Positions 51,324 to 59,353 of a stretch of 64,000 bases of DNA are shown here, in pieces. The stretch is from DATBAX01 sp963723765. Lineage in GTDB: Bacteria > Acidobacteriota > Terriglobia > Terriglobales > Acidobacteriaceae. The notes under the pieces were generated by a model. The model was not told where the DNA came from. It saw only the letters and a program-made list of their open reading frames with translations, and did no database searches. A program made the translations under genes and the position numbers. Numbering within the stretch: position 1 is the first letter of the stretch; every line of letters begins with the position of its first letter. The DNA lies in contig CAVRSD010000003.1 in NCBI GenBank assembly GCA_963723765.1, positions 1,116,001-1,180,000 on the forward strand, in the 5' to 3' direction.

Positions 51324-52544
51324 ATGCCGATTGCGCCATCACGCTTCACGCGCGCCGCCGCTTCCCTGCTGTTCTTGCTCCTTGGCATGCCTGCCATGGG
51401 AGCGACGGACTGGCGTGCGCCGGAACACCAACTCGCAGAAAAGATTGCTGCCGTTACCGGCCCCGACGCTGTCGCTTTACAGGTAATTAATCGTTCCTCC
51501 CTCAGCCGTGCCGAGTCGGACACAATTCATCGCGGGCTTCTTACCGAACTGGCTTCCCTGGGTATTCGCTTTGTCGATGCCGACCAGGCCACCGCCACGG
51601 TGCAGGTTTCTCTCTCGGAGGATTTGCAGAGTTACGTGTGGCTGGCAGAAATCCGCCGGGGCACAGATGAGCCCTCAGTAGTAATGATCGCCATGCCGCG
51701 TCCGGAGACGTCTGCGGTCGCTCAGGATGCTTCCGCGCTGACCCTCCGCAAAACTCTGCTTTGGACGCAAGAAAGCCGGATACTCGATGTGGCCCTTGGT
51801 CCCGGCAATCCGCAGCAGATGATCGTTCTCGATGCAGACAACGTCACGCTGTACAAATTTCAGGACAACCGCTGGCAAACCGAGCAAACTTTCGCCATAT
51901 CCCATTTGCATCCATGGCCGCGCGATTTGCGGGCGCGGTTGCTGCTGCGCAAGGACCACCTTTTTGATGCCTACCTGCCCGGGGTTTACTGCCGCAGCAC
52001 AGCGACCGTGCCCTTGACCCTGAATTGCTATGAGAGCGACGATCCCTGGCCCCTGGGCGCGGACCAGTTTCCTTTAAATGCGTTCTTTGCCCACACCCGC
52101 AACTTCTTTACCGGTGGACTCACTCCCGGAGTGGGCAAACAAACCACGGCTCCGACATTTTATTCGGCCGCCCCATTGCCCCACGACAAATACACCCTCT
52201 GGCTCTTCGCCACAGTCGACGAACAGGTGTACATGCTCGACGGCGTGACCGATCAAACCACCGGGAAGCTGGATTGGGGTAGCGACATCACCAGCGTGCA
52301 CAGTGGTTGTGGATCGGGCTGGCAAGTGTTGACCTCCGGCACAAACGATGGCGGAAACGACACAGTACGCGCTTTCGAGATGGCGGATCGCGAGCCCACG
52401 GCCGTGACCCAACCCGCAGACTTCAGAGGCGACATCACTGCGCTGTGGACGGAGGCAGACGGAAGTAGTGCGATTGCTGTCTCACATGATTCGGAAACGG
52501 GAGCATATGCGGCGTATCGCCTCACAATTACTTGCGGCCAATAG
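51324..52544 (+). CDS. Exported hypothetical protein preceding the binding protein
   Basis: About 406 residues from ATG 51324. Signal peptide (AASLLFLLLGMPAMGA), then a region with alternating strands and many Trp/Leu/Asp: QESRILDVALGPGNPQQMIVLDADNVTLYKFQDNRWQ, EQVYMLDGVTDQTTGKLDWGSDI, and near the end ALWTEADGSSAIAVSHDSETGAYAAYRL. The pattern suggests a beta-propeller-like secreted domain. A TATAAT at 51303-51308 lies just upstream. The binding-protein ATG 52507 overlaps its 3' end, so the genes are coupled. Confidence 0.65.
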   Translation: MPIAPSRFTRAAASLLFLLLGMPAMGATDWRAPEHQLAEKIAAVTGPDAVALQVINRSSLSRAESDTIHRGLLTELASLGIRFVDADQATATVQVSLSEDLQSYVWLAEIRRGTDEPSVVMIAMPRPETSAVAQDASALTLRKTLLWTQESRILDVALGPGNPQQMIVLDADNVTLYKFQDNRWQTEQTFAISHLHPWPRDLRARLLLRKDHLFDAYLPGVYCRSTATVPLTLNCYESDDPWPLGADQFPLNAFFAHTRNFFTGGLTPGVGKQTTAPTFYSAAPLPHDKYTLWLFATVDEQVYMLDGVTDQTTGKLDWGSDITSVHSGCGSGWQVLTSGTNDGGNDTVRAFEMADREPTAVTQPADFRGDITALWTEADGSSAIAVSHDSETGAYAAYRLTITCGQ

Positions 52545-53931
52545 TCTCCGCGCGGCCGCGCTCGCCATCGCGATGTTCGTCATGGCCCTGTTCCCCATGA
52601 CAACGACCGCGAATGCGGCCACCCGGCCGCGTTATGGCGGCACCTTGCGAGTGGCCATGCAGGCTGCTCCTACATCGCTCGACCCCGCTGGGACCAGTTC
52701 ATCCAACTGGTACAGCTCTCGTAATCTTTCGCATTTGATGTTTGATACTCTCATCACCCTCGACAACAACGGAAAACCCCAGCCATCCCTGGCTACGTCG
52801 TGGCAATCCGAACCGAGCAACCAGCGCTGGCAGTTTTCCATTCGTCACGGCATCACTTTTCAGGATGGAACCGCTCTTACCAGTGACGCGGTTGCAGCCT
52901 CGCTCCGCGCCGTGAATCCCACCTGGAAGGTTCTCTCATCGGGCGAAGCCGTCATCGTGGAACGGGATTCCCCCGCTCCCAATCTGCCCGCGGAACTGGC
53001 GCTGCCGCGCAACAGCATCATCAGGCGAGATAGTGGAAAGATCAGCGGAACCGGGCCTTTTACCGTCACCCAATGGGACCCAGGCAAGAAACTTGCCCTC
53101 GCCGCACGCGACGATTATTGGGCCGGACGGCCTTTTGTAGATTCGGTAGAAATCGAGATGGGCAAAAGCTTTCACGACCAGATGATCGCTTTGGATCTCG
53201 GCAAGGCCAACGTCATCGAAATCGCACCCGACCAACTGCATCGATCCAGCGCAGAGAATAATCGCATCGAGCCTTCTGACCCCATGGAGTTGATGGCATT
53301 GGTTTTCACGCGTGATCGCCAGTCCACCGACGATGGGCGCATCCGGGAAGCGCTCGCGCTCAGCATTGATCGCGAATCGCTCAATAAAGTCGTGCTGCAA
53401 AGCGGCGGCGAACCCTGCGCCGCACTGCTACCCGAGTGGATGACGGGCTACGCTTTTGTTTTTCCCGCCGGTGTCGATCTCGCCCGCGCCCGGAAAAACC
53501 TCGCCGGGTTAAAACAATCCGCACCCATAACGCTGGGTTACGACACGGTTGATCCCGGAGCACGAGTCATCGCCGAGAGAATCGCGCTCAACGCCCATGA
53601 TGCCGGCTTGTCGCTCCAACCGACCTCAGGCGCCGCCGATCTGCGATTGGTCCGGATTCCTCTGGTTTCGCTCAACGCTCACGTTGCACTCGCTGAATTG
53701 GCGAAGTCCCTCGGGCTTCCCCCGCCGAACTTTAATGGCAACTCCAATTCCGAAGACGACCTTTACGCAGCAGAAAACACTCTGCTCCAATCGCAGCGTG
53801 TCATTCCATTGCTTCATCTGCGGACAGCTTCGGCCGTACACGCCTCCGTCAAGAATTGGCATGAAGCTCGCGATGGCAACTGGAGCTTGCCCGATGTTTG
53901 GCTGGGAACACCGGGGGCGGACAAGCCATGA
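52507..53931 (+). CDS. Oligopeptide/nickel-type ABC transporter substrate-binding protein
   Basis: A 474-residue SBP_bac_5 family protein. Signal peptide (LAIAMFVMALFPMTTTANAA), then RYGGTLRVAMQAAPTSLDPAGTSS, NNGKPQPSLATSW, WQFSIRHGITFQDGTALTSDAV, SGTGPFTVTQWDPGKKL, IREALALSIDRESL. It would bind peptides or similar ligands in the periplasm. No permease or ATPase gene is in the operon; instead a sensor kinase follows with a 4-nt ATGA overlap, so a sensing role is more likely than transport. ATG 52507 has a GGGAG site. Confidence 0.85.
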   Translation: MRRIASQLLAANSLRAAALAIAMFVMALFPMTTTANAATRPRYGGTLRVAMQAAPTSLDPAGTSSSNWYSSRNLSHLMFDTLITLDNNGKPQPSLATSWQSEPSNQRWQFSIRHGITFQDGTALTSDAVAASLRAVNPTWKVLSSGEAVIVERDSPAPNLPAELALPRNSIIRRDSGKISGTGPFTVTQWDPGKKLALAARDDYWAGRPFVDSVEIEMGKSFHDQMIALDLGKANVIEIAPDQLHRSSAENNRIEPSDPMELMALVFTRDRQSTDDGRIREALALSIDRESLNKVVLQSGGEPCAALLPEWMTGYAFVFPAGVDLARARKNLAGLKQSAPITLGYDTVDPGARVIAERIALNAHDAGLSLQPTSGAADLRLVRIPLVSLNAHVALAELAKSLGLPPPNFNGNSNSEDDLYAAENTLLQSQRVIPLLHLRTASAVHASVKNWHEARDGNWSLPDVWLGTPGADKP

Positions 53932-55709
53932 AATTCCGGCGCAAACTTCTGGCTGTGTTTGCATTGACAGTATTCCTGTCCGTGGCCACGGTCGCACTGA
54001 TCGTTTCCGCGATGACCCGTCGCAGTTTTGAGCGTGCCAATGCAGAAAGCACCACCGCGCTGGTCGCCCAATTCCGTCGCGAATTCAACCGCCGGGGCGA
54101 AGAAGTCGTTCGCCGGGTGGAGACCATCGCCTCCAGTGAGTCCGCAACCCGCATGGCCCTCAAGTTAAACCATGGCACTCCGGACTACAGCGCTTACCTC
54201 GATGAAGCGAAATCCCTGGCAGAAAATCAGCAGTTAGATTTTCTGGAGTTTGTGGACAGCCAGGGAACAATTATTTCGTCAGCCCAATCCCCGGCAACCT
54301 TCGGATACAAGGACAATTTCGCTTTCACCGCCAACGTTCCCAAAGATGCTTTCCTCAAGCAGGAAGGTCCTTCTGAAGATCCCACGCTCGCATTGTCGGC
54401 AATCCGTCAGGTGAATGTCGGCGACCGTCCCCTCTACGTGATTGGAGGTCGCCGCCTGGATAAAGATTTCCTTGCCAGCCTCGAACTTCCCACCGGAATG
54501 CGGGCCCTGCTTTATCGAAATGTCGGCGACATCCCTTTCGCGCCCCAGTTTTTAACCGACGCCTCCGGGCCTGTTCCGAATGCCGATCGAATCGCGCAAT
54601 TGATCGAGCAGGTCGAACGACAGCGCCAGGAAACTACGGCGCTAGTTCACTGGTCGTCTAATCCAGCCGACGACGAAACCCTCCATGCCATCCCCCTCAA
54701 CGGACAGGCAAACCAGTTACTGGGAATTTTGCTGGTCGGGAGTTCACGGCGTCCTTATGTGGAGCTTCGCCAGCACATTCGTTCGGCTTCGCTGCTAGCG
54801 GGAGGCGCGGGCATGATTCTCGCCATCCTGCTCAGTGGATGGGCCGCAGCGCGAGTCACCCGGCCCGTCGAAGAACTTGCCCGGGCTGCACGCGAGGTTG
54901 CGGATGGAAACTGGAATGCGCAAGTGACCGTCCAATCCACCGACGAGTTGGGCGAACTCGCCGCATCCTTTAATCGCATGACTCACGAGTTGCTGGAACA
55001 AAAAGAACGACTAGTGCAGACCGAGCGTGTGGCTGCGTGGCGGGAGCTGGCGCGCCGTCTAGCGCACGAACTGAAGAACCCGCTTTTTCCTCTGCAATTG
55101 ACTGTCGAAAACTTATTGCGGGCGCGGCAACAGAGTCCCGAACAATTTGAAGAAACCTTTCAGGAAAGTTCTTCCACCTTGCTCGCGGAAATCTCCAATC
55201 TCAAAACCATCATTTCCCGCTTCAGCGAATTTTCCCGCATGCCCCAGCCCCATCTTCAGAGCGTCAACTTGAATGACGTGGTGCAAAATGTTGCCCGCCT
55301 TTTTCAGGCCCAACTGCATACTCCCGGACACCCGCCCATCGAATGTAAACTGGAACTCGCCGAATCCATGCAACCCATCGCCGTCGATCCCGAACTCATG
55401 CACCGGGTATTTTCGAATCTGGTATTGAATGCCATGGACGCCATGCCCGAAGGCGGCGTTCTGACTCTGCATACACATCAGAATGACGACCACGCTCTTA
55501 TCGAAGTGTCCGACACCGGAACCGGGCTCACGCCGGAAGAATGCGAGCGCTTGTTCACTCCTTACTACACCAGCAAGACCCACGGCACGGGTCTGGGATT
55601 GGCCATAGTTCAGTCCGTGGTGAGCGATCATGGCGGACGCGTCAGTGTTCGCAGCGAACCCGGACACGGCACGACTTTTATCATTGAGCTACCGAGCAGC
55701 AGCATTTAA
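53928..55709 (+). CDS. Sensor histidine kinase (NtrY-like)
   Basis: A 593-residue membrane kinase from ATG 53928, overlapping the binding-protein stop. First transmembrane helix at about 6-30, an extracytoplasmic sensing domain of about 250 residues, second helix (SLLAGGAGMILAILLSGWAAA), HAMP linker (VTRPVEELARAAREVADGNWNAQVTVQSTDELGELAASFNRM), HisKA with the phospho-His in ARRLAHELKNPLFPLQLTVENL, then the ATPase domain: N-box VLNAMDAMPEGG, DTGTGLTPEE, and GTGLGLAIVQSVVSDHGG. NtrY-type kinases pair with NtrC-type regulators, exactly the next gene. Confidence 0.92.
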   Translation: MKFRRKLLAVFALTVFLSVATVALIVSAMTRRSFERANAESTTALVAQFRREFNRRGEEVVRRVETIASSESATRMALKLNHGTPDYSAYLDEAKSLAENQQLDFLEFVDSQGTIISSAQSPATFGYKDNFAFTANVPKDAFLKQEGPSEDPTLALSAIRQVNVGDRPLYVIGGRRLDKDFLASLELPTGMRALLYRNVGDIPFAPQFLTDASGPVPNADRIAQLIEQVERQRQETTALVHWSSNPADDETLHAIPLNGQANQLLGILLVGSSRRPYVELRQHIRSASLLAGGAGMILAILLSGWAAARVTRPVEELARAAREVADGNWNAQVTVQSTDELGELAASFNRMTHELLEQKERLVQTERVAAWRELARRLAHELKNPLFPLQLTVENLLRARQQSPEQFEETFQESSSTLLAEISNLKTIISRFSEFSRMPQPHLQSVNLNDVVQNVARLFQAQLHTPGHPPIECKLELAESMQPIAVDPELMHRVFSNLVLNAMDAMPEGGVLTLHTHQNDDHALIEVSDTGTGLTPEECERLFTPYYTSKTHGTGLGLAIVQSVVSDHGGRVSVRSEPGHGTTFIIELPSSSI

Positions 55710-55726
55710 TGAAATGAACAGTAATC

Positions 55727-55788
55727 TGTCATCCTGAGCGCAGTGACAGTTTCGCGAAGCGAAGCTGTCATGGAGTCGAAGGACCCCT
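55727..55788 (+). repeat. Dispersed palindromic repeat, family 1 (direct copy)
   Basis: TGTCATCCTGAGCGCAGTGA..., internal palindrome TTCGCGAAGCGAA, ending GTCGAAGGACCCCT. It lies in the kinase-regulator gap. Confidence 0.75.
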
Positions 55789-55812
55789 AGAGGCTAAATG
55801 TCTGCCAGGTAT

Positions 55813-55867
55813 AGGGGTGCTTCGACTCTCTCGCCGCAAGTACGCGGCTCGCTCGCTCAGCATGACA
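55813..55867 (-). repeat. Dispersed repeat family 1, inverted partner
   Basis: On the minus strand this begins TGTCATGCTGAGCGAGCGAG and ends GTCGAAGCACCCCT, an inverted copy of the preceding unit, giving a tail-to-tail pair. It also supplies the spurious N-terminus of the regulator ORF that begins at 55798. Confidence 0.7.
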
Positions 55868-55893
55868 AGGCTTACACGGTGAGGGATAACCTA

Positions 55894-57282
55894 GTGGCCA
55901 AGAAAGCACACCTGCTAATCGTCGACGACGAAGCCAATACCCTGGCTTCCCTTTCTCGCGCCTTTCGTCTTGGCGGACACGAAGCAACCGTCTGCGACAA
56001 CGCCACCAAGGCCCTCGATCTCGTCAAATCGCAAAACTTCGATCTCATTTTTTCTGATGTAGTCATGCCAGGCAAAGACGGCCTCGCGTTCCTCGAAGAT
56101 CTCCGCGCACAAGGCATTACCACACCGGTTGTCATGATGTCCGGCCAGGCCCACATCGAAATGGCGGTGCGGGCAACACGACTGGGAGCGCTCGACTTCC
56201 TGGAAAAGCCGATCTCCACCGAAAAGCTGCTGCTCACCATTGAGAATGTCCTGAAGCTACGGCATCTGGAGACCGAAAATCGTCAACTCCGCCAGCAACT
56301 CGGAAAACACGAAATTATCTGGACTGGCCCCACCATGCAGAAAATCATGGCGCAGGTGGAGCGTGTGGCCGCTAGTGAAACCCGCGTTTGCATTCTGGGT
56401 GAGACGGGCACGGGAAAAGAGCTGGTCGCCCGCACTTTGCACGAACGCAGTCCGCGCGCCTCGGGCCCGTTCGTCACGCTGAATTGCGCCGCGGTTCCGG
56501 CGGAACTCATCGAGTCCGAACTCTTCGGACACGAAAAAGGCTCCTTCACCGGCGCCGCCGGCCGCCACCTGGGAAAATTCGAGCAGGCGGAACACGGAAC
56601 AATTTTCCTCGATGAAATTGGCGACATGCCTCTCGCCATGCAAGCCAAACTCCTGCGCGTGCTCGAAGAAGGCGAGGTCGAACGCATCGGCGGGGATAAA
56701 TCGATACGCGTCGATGTCCGCGTCCTGGTCGCCACTCACCGTACTCTGGAAACACTGGTCCGCGAGGGCAAATTCCGCCAGGACCTCTTCCACCGCGTCT
56801 ATGTTTTTCCTCTGGTGCTGCCGCCGCTGCGTGAACGCCGCGAAGACATTCCTGCGCTCATCGAACATTTCGCCCGCCAGGTTTGCGCGCAGAACAATTG
56901 GAAACCCATTCCCTTTACCGCGGACGCCATTCAGGCACTGCAAGCCCAGCCCTGGCCGGGAAATGTGCGCGAGCTTCGCAACGTGGTTGAACGTCTGATG
57001 TTGCTCTCGACCGACAATCAGGTTGACACCGACACTGTCCGCACCGCTTTGCCGCAAACCCTCGACGCACCCCACGCGGTCAGCACAACCTCGGGGCCTC
57101 TGGCGGAACGGGTGCAGAATTTTGAGCGGGAAGTGTTATTGACGGAACTAAAGCGCCATAGTTACCACATTACAAACACAGCCAAGGCATTGGGCCTCGA
57201 GCGCAGCCATCTTTATAAAAAAGCAGAACAGCTGGGAGTGGACATTCAAAAGAGCCGCCGGGAAGACGAAACGTCCGACTGA
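55894..57282 (+). CDS. Sigma54-dependent NtrC-family response regulator
   Basis: A 462-residue regulator starting at GTG 55894 behind GAGGG. Receiver domain with the phospho-Asp in LIFSDVVMPGKDG, conserved Thr/Ser MMSGQ and the Lys of LEKPI. AAA+ domain with Walker A ILGETGTGKELVAR, the sigma54-contact loop as GSFTGA instead of the usual GAFTGA, and Walker B TIFLDEIGDM. Fis-type HTH at the end (HITNTAKALGLERSHLYKKAEQLG). It responds to the adjacent NtrY-like kinase and activates sigma54 promoters. The longer ORF from 55798 encodes a repeat. Confidence 0.93.
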   Translation: MAKKAHLLIVDDEANTLASLSRAFRLGGHEATVCDNATKALDLVKSQNFDLIFSDVVMPGKDGLAFLEDLRAQGITTPVVMMSGQAHIEMAVRATRLGALDFLEKPISTEKLLLTIENVLKLRHLETENRQLRQQLGKHEIIWTGPTMQKIMAQVERVAASETRVCILGETGTGKELVARTLHERSPRASGPFVTLNCAAVPAELIESELFGHEKGSFTGAAGRHLGKFEQAEHGTIFLDEIGDMPLAMQAKLLRVLEEGEVERIGGDKSIRVDVRVLVATHRTLETLVREGKFRQDLFHRVYVFPLVLPPLRERREDIPALIEHFARQVCAQNNWKPIPFTADAIQALQAQPWPGNVRELRNVVERLMLLSTDNQVDTDTVRTALPQTLDAPHAVSTTSGPLAERVQNFEREVLLTELKRHSYHITNTAKALGLERSHLYKKAEQLGVDIQKSRREDETSD

Positions 57283-57557
57283 TCAAACCTTGTCATCCTG
57301 AGCAACCCCTTGTCATCCTGAGCGCAGTGGATGCTTCGCGAACGCGAAGCATCCACGAAGTCGAAGGACCCCTACCACCCAACCGAACTCAGCCGTCCGG
57401 ATCACGCTTCTCGCTGTGCATGGCGCAGACTTCTGGGATATTTGGCTGCGGGGATTCGAACTTGAGCCGTTTAGCAGGCGTGAGCGAAGCGGGAGCCTGC
57501 TGGCGAAATCCCGAGCCCGAGCGAGGGACCTCACCGGACACTAATTTGTAGTGGACT
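57283..57557. repeat. Repeat-rich intergenic region: family 1 copies and a tRNA-like remnant
   Basis: Holds a partial family-1 copy (57291-57305), a full copy (57311-57373; TGTCATCCTGAGCGCAGTGG, palindrome TTCGCGAACGCGAA, GTCGAAGGACCCCT), and at about 57433-57540 a tRNA-3'-end-like sequence on the minus strand (TTCGAATCCCCGCAGCCA), with a GC-rich hairpin (AGCAGGC ... GCCTGCT). The T-stem does not pair properly, so this is a remnant and not a functional tRNA. Confidence 0.5.
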
Positions 57558-57631
57558 TGGCTGCCCCCCAGGGATTCGAACCCCGATAACCTGCTCCAGA
57601 GGCAGGTGTCCTACCATTGAACGAGGGGGCA
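57558..57631 (-). tRNA. tRNA-Gln (anticodon CTG), CCA encoded
   Basis: Minus strand reads TGCCCCC (acceptor 5'), D arm GTTC/GGAC, anticodon stem CCTGC/GCAGG with loop CTCTGGA so the anticodon is CTG, T arm with TTCGAAT loop, acceptor 3' GGGGGCA, discriminator G, CCA encoded at 57558-57560. All stems pair. It borders the repeat-rich island, so it may have served as an attachment site. Confidence 0.92.
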
Positions 57632-57709
57632 ACAGCGGATGGAAGTGGTGCTTTTAAGCACCACCAGCCCAATTCTATGGGCAGTCCCGGTTGGGGTCAA
57701 CCAGAACCC

Positions 57710-58001
57710 GGCGGGTGGCCCACCTTTTCGCAATTGTAAGGATCTTTTCAACTTGGGGTGCCCCATCCTTGCGTTTTTTGCAAGGGTGGGAGACGATGCT
57801 GCGGGCAGCGAAGGTATCGCCATAAGGTCGGTTGCGAACCCTTGGGACGGGGAGAGTGTAAGTGCCCACGAGCCCGGAAAGGTGTCATGGCGCTGACCCC
57901 CGCCCCTTGCAAAAAGCGCAAGGAACGGGGCACCCCCAGTGGCGACACTTGAGAAGTTTCCTGAGATATACTTTCGCGGTCGAAAGGGTGGGCCACCCGC
58001 C
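57710..58001. mobile_element. MITE-like ~300 bp element, copy A (variant left end)
   Basis: Terminal inverted repeat GGCGGGTGGCCCACC on the left and its complement on the right (GGGTGGGCCACCCGCC). The inner part is an inverted pair GGGGTGCCCCATCCTTGCG / (reverse) GGGGTGCCCCGTTCCTTGCG, each arm with its own CCTTGC-GCAAGG hairpin. It differs from copies B-D in about 40 bp at the left end and is otherwise nearly identical. The right end abuts an Rhs toxin tip. Confidence 0.85.
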
Positions 58002-58172
58002 AATTTGGAGGCCAGCGGTTACACGAAATCGGTTGCAAAGGATGGCGTAACTACGCTTTATTCGAAGGGCAATCAGATTTACTCTGTCTATTCGAACGCG
58101 GCCTCCACGGGCGGCCCAGCCGCAAATCTTGCCATTGACGGCCAAGTGGTAGCTAAAATCAGGCTCAAATAG
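58002..58172 (+). pseudogene. Orphan Rhs toxin C-terminal tip fragment
   Basis: A 5'-truncated coding fragment of 56 residues directly joined to element A. It reads NLEASGYTKSVAKDGVTTLY..., ends ASTGGPAANLAIDGQVVAKIRLK, stop TAG 58170-58172. The terminal STGGPxAxL...IDG...KIRL pattern is of the kind seen at ends of RHS/polymorphic toxins; identification is by pattern memory. Upstream Rhs core is missing. The next gene starts 11 bp later behind a strong ribosome-binding site, the arrangement expected for toxin and immunity. Confidence 0.6.
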
Positions 58173-58183
58173 GAGGGAGGCGT

Positions 58184-58702
58184 ATGGAACGGGGTGAGGA
58201 TGAAGCTAACTTCAAGGCACTTTATCAGCGGGCGCTCGACTGCGCTGCTACCGACAGCGGTAGGCTTCCAACTTCACTGCGACGGCTGACTTTCAATGAT
58301 GTAGATCTGCGCTCGGCTGCGTTCGCTGGGCTTCTTCAAAATTTACTTGTCTGGTCGGGAGACGATGCTTGCTCCTTCGTTGTTCTTCGACCCGATCCAG
58401 TGTACTACTATCACCGCTTCTTCAAACGATATCCCGTAGTCGAGGTGGAACGTGGCATGTCCAATGATGAATTCATAGAGATGCTGAACGAGGGGCCACC
58501 TGAGAGCAAGGCTGATGCTCCGGGAATCATCTACTCGGAATATGTCATCGTTCCGCCATCGATGGGTTGGTTCGTTCATGCATTGCGTTCAACCGGAGAT
58601 GACGGCGGGCATTTATGGGTTCCTTCGGAATGGCCTGAGAGGGTCGCTGTCGTCTATCCCTACGTAAGCGGGGACCGTCCCGAGCTTTCCCAAAAACAAT
58701 AG
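58184..58702 (+). CDS. Probable immunity protein for the adjacent toxin tip
   Basis: A 172-residue soluble acidic protein, ribosome-binding site GGAGGGAGGCGT. No signal peptide or membrane helix. Sequence includes DEANFKALYQRALDCAATDSG, FVVLRPDPVYYYHRFFKRYPVVEVERG and SEYVIVPPSMGWFVHALRSTGDDGGHLW. I recognise no known immunity family. The function is inferred only from its position directly after a toxin tip. Confidence 0.6.
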   Translation: MERGEDEANFKALYQRALDCAATDSGRLPTSLRRLTFNDVDLRSAAFAGLLQNLLVWSGDDACSFVVLRPDPVYYYHRFFKRYPVVEVERGMSNDEFIEMLNEGPPESKADAPGIIYSEYVIVPPSMGWFVHALRSTGDDGGHLWVPSEWPERVAVVYPYVSGDRPELSQKQ

Positions 58703-58739
58703 GCTGGAACAAAGGACCGTTTCGGGTCCACTGAATAAA

Positions 58740-59025
58740 CCTCTTCCCCCGAGAATCGAAGCATGTCCCGTCGCTCGATGTCATCGAGGAAAGTCTTTTT
58801 ACACGACTGGGTGAAGTAATCGAGAGCGGTCCGGTAAGCCGCCAGCGTCTTGGACTTCTTGCCTAGTCTGATTTCTTCGAGGTAGTCAGCGATCAATTCT
58901 AAGAGGTTGTGTTGATGAGTTTCACGTAGGACAGTCGCTCCGTTATTTACTGCATTCAACTCTGCCTCTTTTCGGAGACGGCGGGCACTGGCATCAGCGG
59001 CATCTTTCGTGCTCGACTGATGTAA
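58740..59025 (-). pseudogene. Tyrosine recombinase (phage-type integrase) N-terminal fragment
   Basis: On the minus strand: STKDAADASARRLRKEAELN, ATVLRETHQHNLLELIADYLEEIRLGKKSKTLAAYRTALDYF, LDDIERRDMLRFSGEE, which is the N-terminal SAM-like (core-binding) domain of tyrosine recombinases. The N-terminal side ends at element B and the C-terminal catalytic domain (RHRY) is gone. It is a remnant of the enzyme that may have mobilised this island near tRNA-Gln. Confidence 0.75.
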
Positions 59026-59029
59026 TTAT

Positions 59030-59329
59030 GGCGGGTGGCCCACCCTTAAGGTTTTGATCTCATCAGCAATCGTCCCGGCAGGGGGGGTGCCCCATCCTTG
59101 CGTTTTTTGCAAGGGTGGGAGACGATGCTGCGGGCAGCGAAGGTATCGCCATAAGGTCGGTTGCGACCCTTGGGACGGGGAGAGTGTAAGTGCCCACGAG
59201 CCCGGAAAGGTGTCATGGCGCTGACCCCCGCCCCTTGCAAAAAGCGCAAGGAACGGGGCACCCCCAGTGGCGACACTTGAGAAGTTTCCTGAGATATACT
59301 TTCGCGGTCGAAAGGGTGGGCCACCCGCC
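59030..59329. mobile_element. MITE-like 300 bp element, copy B
   Basis: Left TIR GGCGGGTGGCCCACCCTT, right TIR AAGGGTGGGCCACCCGCC: exact 18 bp complement. The inner inverted repeat and hairpins are as in copy A. The left neighbour is a truncated integrase, the right neighbour a DUF4265 gene. No transposase. Confidence 0.9.
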
Positions 59330-59353
59330 CGAAATAGGAATTGAAAGAGAGAT

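Noticed and set aside
51118..51342. Minus-strand 74-codon ORF with several Cys (SACWECAHYKPRDG)
   Set aside because: Overlaps the small membrane protein and the start of the exported protein; no ribosome-binding site and no homology recalled.
57433..57540. Functional tRNA-Ser/Sec gene
   Set aside because: T-stem and acceptor do not pair; only the 3'-end motif is tRNA-like.
57611..58145. Several ORFs within element A and their equivalents in B, C, D (e.g. GGPPFRPRKYISG peptides)
   Set aside because: They are readings of the repeat and its hairpins in all frames; identical in all copies because of DNA identity, not protein selection.
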